Below are positions 61,531 through 64,000 of a stretch of DNA of 64,000 nt, in pieces (position 1 is the stretch's first letter; every line of letters begins with the position of its first letter). Made by a program: the position numbers and the translations under genes. Below the pieces are notes generated by a model that was not told the DNA's origin, did not search any database, and saw only the letters and a list, made by a program, of their open reading frames with translations. This stretch comes from Naumannella halotolerans (GTDB lineage: Bacteria > Actinomycetota > Actinomycetes > Propionibacteriales > Propionibacteriaceae), in assembly GCF_004364645.1 (NCBI RefSeq), contig NZ_SOAW01000001.1, positions 372,001 through 436,000 of the forward strand, read 5' to 3'.

Positions 61531-62010
61531 ATGACCCCCAACAAGCGTGCGACTGTTGCCGAGTCGGCCGCCGCAGCCGAGCCGGTGAAGGACGCCTCGG
61601 CGCTCGCCGACCCGGTCGCCGCGATGCCCATTCGCGAGGGCGAGGACCCGTGGACGGCCGAGGAGGTGCAGGAGGTACGCGCCGATCTGCTCGCCGACAT
61701 CGAGCGGCTGCAGAAGCAGATCGACTCCGCCGAGGGTGACCTGGCCGGTCTGATCCGCGACGGCGCCGACTCCGCCGGGCGTGATCCCGCCGACATCGGT
61801 GTCGCCAACTTCGAGCGTGACCAGGAGATGACCTTGGCCCACAGCGCCCGGGAGGCGCTCGCCCAGTCCCGTGACTCCCTGCGGGCGATCGAGCAGGGCA
61901 CCTACGGTTACTGCTCCGAATGTGGCGAGCCGATCGGCAAGGGCCGACTGCAGGTGCATCCGCGCGCCTCCATGTGCGTCCGCTGCAAGCAGCGTGCCGA
62001 GCGTCGCTGA
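61531..62010 (+). CDS. DksA/TraR-type C4 zinc-finger protein
   Basis: The 159-residue protein has a disordered N terminus, a coiled-coil helical pair from about 45 to 115 (EVQEVRADLLADIERLQKQIDSAE ... AREALAQSRDSLRAIEQGTYG) and a C-terminal C4 zinc finger YCSECGEPIGKGRL...CVRCKQRA. This matches DksA-like proteins that enter the RNA polymerase secondary channel. Actinobacterial members often lack the acidic tip of E. coli DksA, so effects on transcription are uncertain. GAAGGAG lies nine bases before the ATG. Its end overlaps the lspA start. Confidence 0.85.
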   Translation: MTPNKRATVAESAAAAEPVKDASALADPVAAMPIREGEDPWTAEEVQEVRADLLADIERLQKQIDSAEGDLAGLIRDGADSAGRDPADIGVANFERDQEMTLAHSAREALAQSRDSLRAIEQGTYGYCSECGEPIGKGRLQVHPRASMCVRCKQRAERR

Positions 62011-62545
62011 ACCGGCACCGGCCCGCTGGCCGGTCCTGACCTTCGTGCTGGGACTGGTGGCGACGCTGGTGGCGGCCGACCAGTTGCTCAAGGAGTGGGC
62101 GCTGGCGAATCTGCAGCTGAACCAACCCCAGCCCTTCATCGGCGAACTGCTGCAACTGCGGCTGATCTTCAACTCCGGTGCCGCCTTCGGGATGGGCGCC
62201 GGTCTGACCTGGATCTTCTCCCTGCTGGCGATCCTGGCCAGTGTGGTGATCGTGGTGATCATCCTGCCCCGGCTGCGTCATCTCGGCTGGGCGGTGGCGA
62301 TCGGCCTGATCCTCAGCGGCATCCTGGGCAATCTGACCGACCGGTTGCTGCGCCCGCCGGGCCCGCTGCTGGGTGAGGTGATCGACTACCTGCAGCTGCC
62401 CAACTGGCCGATCTTCAACCTGGCCGACATGTGCCTCAGTTTCGGTGCGGTGACCGTGATCGCCCTCTCCTTCTTCGCCAGCCGTGGCCTGGACGGCAAA
62501 CCCGTGCCGCAGGAGCCCGGCAAACAGCCGGAAGCCGTGTCGTGA
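61994..62545 (+). CDS. lspA: signal peptidase II (lipoprotein signal peptidase)
   Basis: The 183-residue enzyme has four membrane segments and cleaves lipoprotein signal peptides after diacylglyceryl transfer. Aspartates in GILGNLTDRLL near 116 and IFNLADMCLSFGA near 140 form the catalytic dyad, and NSGAAFGMG near 56 is also conserved. The only suitable start is GTG 61994, which overlaps the zinc-finger gene by 17 bases and has no clear RBS, so coupling by ribosome readthrough is likely. It overlaps the next gene by GTGA. Confidence 0.92.
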   Translation: MPSVAEPAPARWPVLTFVLGLVATLVAADQLLKEWALANLQLNQPQPFIGELLQLRLIFNSGAAFGMGAGLTWIFSLLAILASVVIVVIILPRLRHLGWAVAIGLILSGILGNLTDRLLRPPGPLLGEVIDYLQLPNWPIFNLADMCLSFGAVTVIALSFFASRGLDGKPVPQEPGKQPEAVS

Positions 62546-63468
62546 GCGGTCGACTGCTGCTCGTACCCGACGGTCTGGCGGGGGAGCGGATCGACATCGC
62601 AGCCGCCAGGATGCTCGGTCTGTCCCGGAGCCGGATCGCCGGTCTGATCGATCACGGACTGGTCAGCCTGGACGGCCGGACGGTGACCAAGGCCTCCCAG
62701 CCGGTCGGGCCGGGGGCCGTGCTCGAGGTCGACCTGGATGAGCGGCCCAGTGGCGTGCAGGTGGTACCGCGGGAGGTCGAGGGGATCGGCATCGTCCACG
62801 ACGATGCCGACCTGGTGGTGGTGGACAAACCCGCCGGTGTCGCCGCACACCCATCGCTGGGCTGGGAGGGGCCGTCGGTGGTCGAGCACCTGGCAGCGGC
62901 CGGGTTCGGCATCTCCACCTCCGGCGCGGCCGAGCGGCAAGGCATCGTCCAGCGCCTCGATGTCGGCACCTCGGGGCTGATGGTGGTCGCCAAGAGTGAA
63001 CACGCCTACTCGGTGCTGAAACAGGCCTTCCGGGACCGGGAGGTCGACAAGACCTACCTGGCTGTTGCCCAGGGTCATCTCGAATCCGCGGCCGGGACGA
63101 TCGATGCGCCGATCGGCCGGCACCCCAGTGGTGAGTGGAAGATGGCGATCATCGACGGTGGCCGTGGCTCGGTGACCCATTACGAGACCCTCGAGGTGTT
63201 CCGCGGGGCGACGATGCTGCAGCTGGGACTGGAGACCGGTCGTACCCACCAGATCCGGGTGCACCTGTCGGCCATCCGGCATCCATTGGTCGGCGATCTG
63301 ACCTACGGCGCCGATCCGGTGCAGGCCGACAGGCTCGGTCTGCAGCGCCAGTGGCTGCACGCGACCCGGCTGAGTTTCCGGCATCCGGGCACCGGTGAGC
63401 AGGTCACCTACGATTCCGAACCGCCGACCGATCTGACGACAGCTGTGGATCTGTTGCGCGACCGGTGA
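62542..63468 (+). CDS. rluD: RluA/RluD-family 23S rRNA pseudouridine synthase
   Basis: The 308-residue protein has an N-terminal S4 RNA-binding domain (ERIDIAAARMLGLSRSRIAGLIDHGLVSLDGRTV) and the RluA catalytic domain with RLDVGTSGLMVVAK near 139, whose Asp is the nucleophile, plus KTYLAVAQG and GRTHQIRVHLSAIRHPLVGD. The family isomerises uridines in 23S rRNA helix 69; the exact site is not provable from sequence. It regularly follows lspA in bacteria, and GTG overlaps the lspA stop. Confidence 0.92.
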   Translation: MSGRLLLVPDGLAGERIDIAAARMLGLSRSRIAGLIDHGLVSLDGRTVTKASQPVGPGAVLEVDLDERPSGVQVVPREVEGIGIVHDDADLVVVDKPAGVAAHPSLGWEGPSVVEHLAAAGFGISTSGAAERQGIVQRLDVGTSGLMVVAKSEHAYSVLKQAFRDREVDKTYLAVAQGHLESAAGTIDAPIGRHPSGEWKMAIIDGGRGSVTHYETLEVFRGATMLQLGLETGRTHQIRVHLSAIRHPLVGDLTYGADPVQADRLGLQRQWLHATRLSFRHPGTGEQVTYDSEPPTDLTTAVDLLRDR

Positions 63469-63510
63469 GTACCGGTACGCCGAGCCGCCGGAGTTCGCTA
63501 GTGTCGAGAT

Positions 63511-64000
63511 GTGCGTAGAGCGAAAATTGTCTGCACGCTCGGACCGGCCAGCTCCAGTCCTGAGCGACTCGAAGAACTCATCCGGGCCGGGATGGACGTG
63601 GCCCGGTTCAACATGTCCCACGGCGACTACGGGGACCACGAGAAGGCGCTGAGCGCGGTACGGCAGGCTGCCGAGAATGCAGGCCGGCCGATCGGCACCT
63701 TCGCCGATCTGCAGGGGCCGAAGATCCGCCTCGGCCGGTTCACCGAGGGCAAGGTCGACCTGGCCTACGGTCAGACCTTCACCATCACCACCGATCAGGT
63801 CGCCGGTGACGCGACCCGCGCCTCGACCACCTACGAGGGTCTTCCCGGTGATGTCCGACCGGGCGATGCGGTGCTGATCGACGACGGCCGGGTAGCACTG
63901 GAGTGCATCGAGGTGAACGGCAATGACGTGGTCTGCCGGGTCACCGTGGGTGGGCCCATCTCGAACAACAAGGGCATCAACCTGCCCGGGGTTGCCGTCG
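63511..64000 (+). CDS. pyk: pyruvate kinase, 3' end outside window
   Basis: The first 163 residues are present, starting [16 protein letters not shown], then [30 protein letters not shown] and INLPGVAV, which are the N-terminal substrate and K+/Mg2+ blocks of pyruvate kinase. The enzyme makes ATP and pyruvate from PEP in glycolysis. TAGTGT at 63499-63504 ends six bases before the GTG, suggesting a leaderless transcript; the ATG at 63509 is out of frame. Confidence 0.95.
   Translation, partial: MRRAKIVCTLGPASSSPERLEELIRAGMDVARFNMSHGDYGDHEKALSAVRQAAENAGRPIGTFADLQGPKIRLGRFTEGKVDLAYGQTFTITTDQVAGDATRASTTYEGLPGDVRPGDAVLIDDGRVALECIEVNGNDVVCRVTVGGPISNNKGINLPGVAV

Overview
The window is a high-GC, gene-dense chromosomal segment of an actinomycete. 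Class II DAHP synthase, a PASTA-domain Ser/Thr kinase, a full actinobacterial division and cell-wall (dcw) cluster ending in sepF-yggT-divIVA, DUF3040 and methyltransferase genes before mraZ, and a RamB-type regulator next to aceA and aceB all point to Actinomycetes. I would guess Propionibacteriales, but nothing here fixes the genus. There are no rRNA, tRNA, phage, IS or CRISPR features. Many genes overlap by ATGA, GTGA or TGATG. About a dozen others have a TAnnnT hexamer ending 5 to 8 bases before the start codon, which suggests leaderless transcripts.

Layout. Positions 1-16.9 kb hold envelope and amino-acid genes: a GT4 mannosyltransferase-like enzyme, an esterase, two tandem PlsC-like acyltransferases, argG behind tandem ARG boxes, class II DAHP synthase, threonine aldolase, a PASTA kinase between two related membrane proteins, a degenerate ThiE-like protein, an RNase Sa/barstar pair, a polyprenyl synthase and metF. 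Positions 17-25 kb hold HelD, an FAD oxidoreductase, PEP carboxylase, a repeat-rich intergenic region and an acyl-CoA synthetase. Positions 25.2-27.8 kb hold the most unusual locus: a possible Arg-rich leader peptide, an acidic protein of four 23-residue repeats, a JmjC/cupin-type 2-oxoglutarate oxygenase and a sucrase/ferredoxin-like protein, each overlapping the next.

Positions 27.9-32.6 kb are a glyoxylate-shunt module: ramB divergent from aceA, then aceB, with a perfect 20-bp palindrome in the ramB/aceA gap. A 46-bp palindrome then precedes a nitronate monooxygenase, which faces a PadR regulator. Positions 34.4-41 kb hold a methyltransferase, DUF3040, and a moxR-DUF58-transglutaminase operon on the minus strand. 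Positions 41.1-61.2 kb are the dcw cluster: mraZ (behind five AGTGG boxes at exact 10-bp spacing), rsmH, ftsL, ftsI, murE, murF, mraY, murD, ftsW, murG, murC, ftsQ, a DMT transporter, ftsZ, pgeF, sepF, yggT and divIVA. It runs from the lipid II precursors through septal synthases to Z-ring assembly and polar growth. The window ends with a DksA/TraR zinc-finger protein, lspA, rluD and the start of pyk.

The strongest unexplained signals are the repeat-protein/oxygenase/ferredoxin cassette at 25.3-27.8 kb and a family of four intergenic inverted repeats, each exactly 51 bp long, at 16953, 23185, 23346 and 55750.
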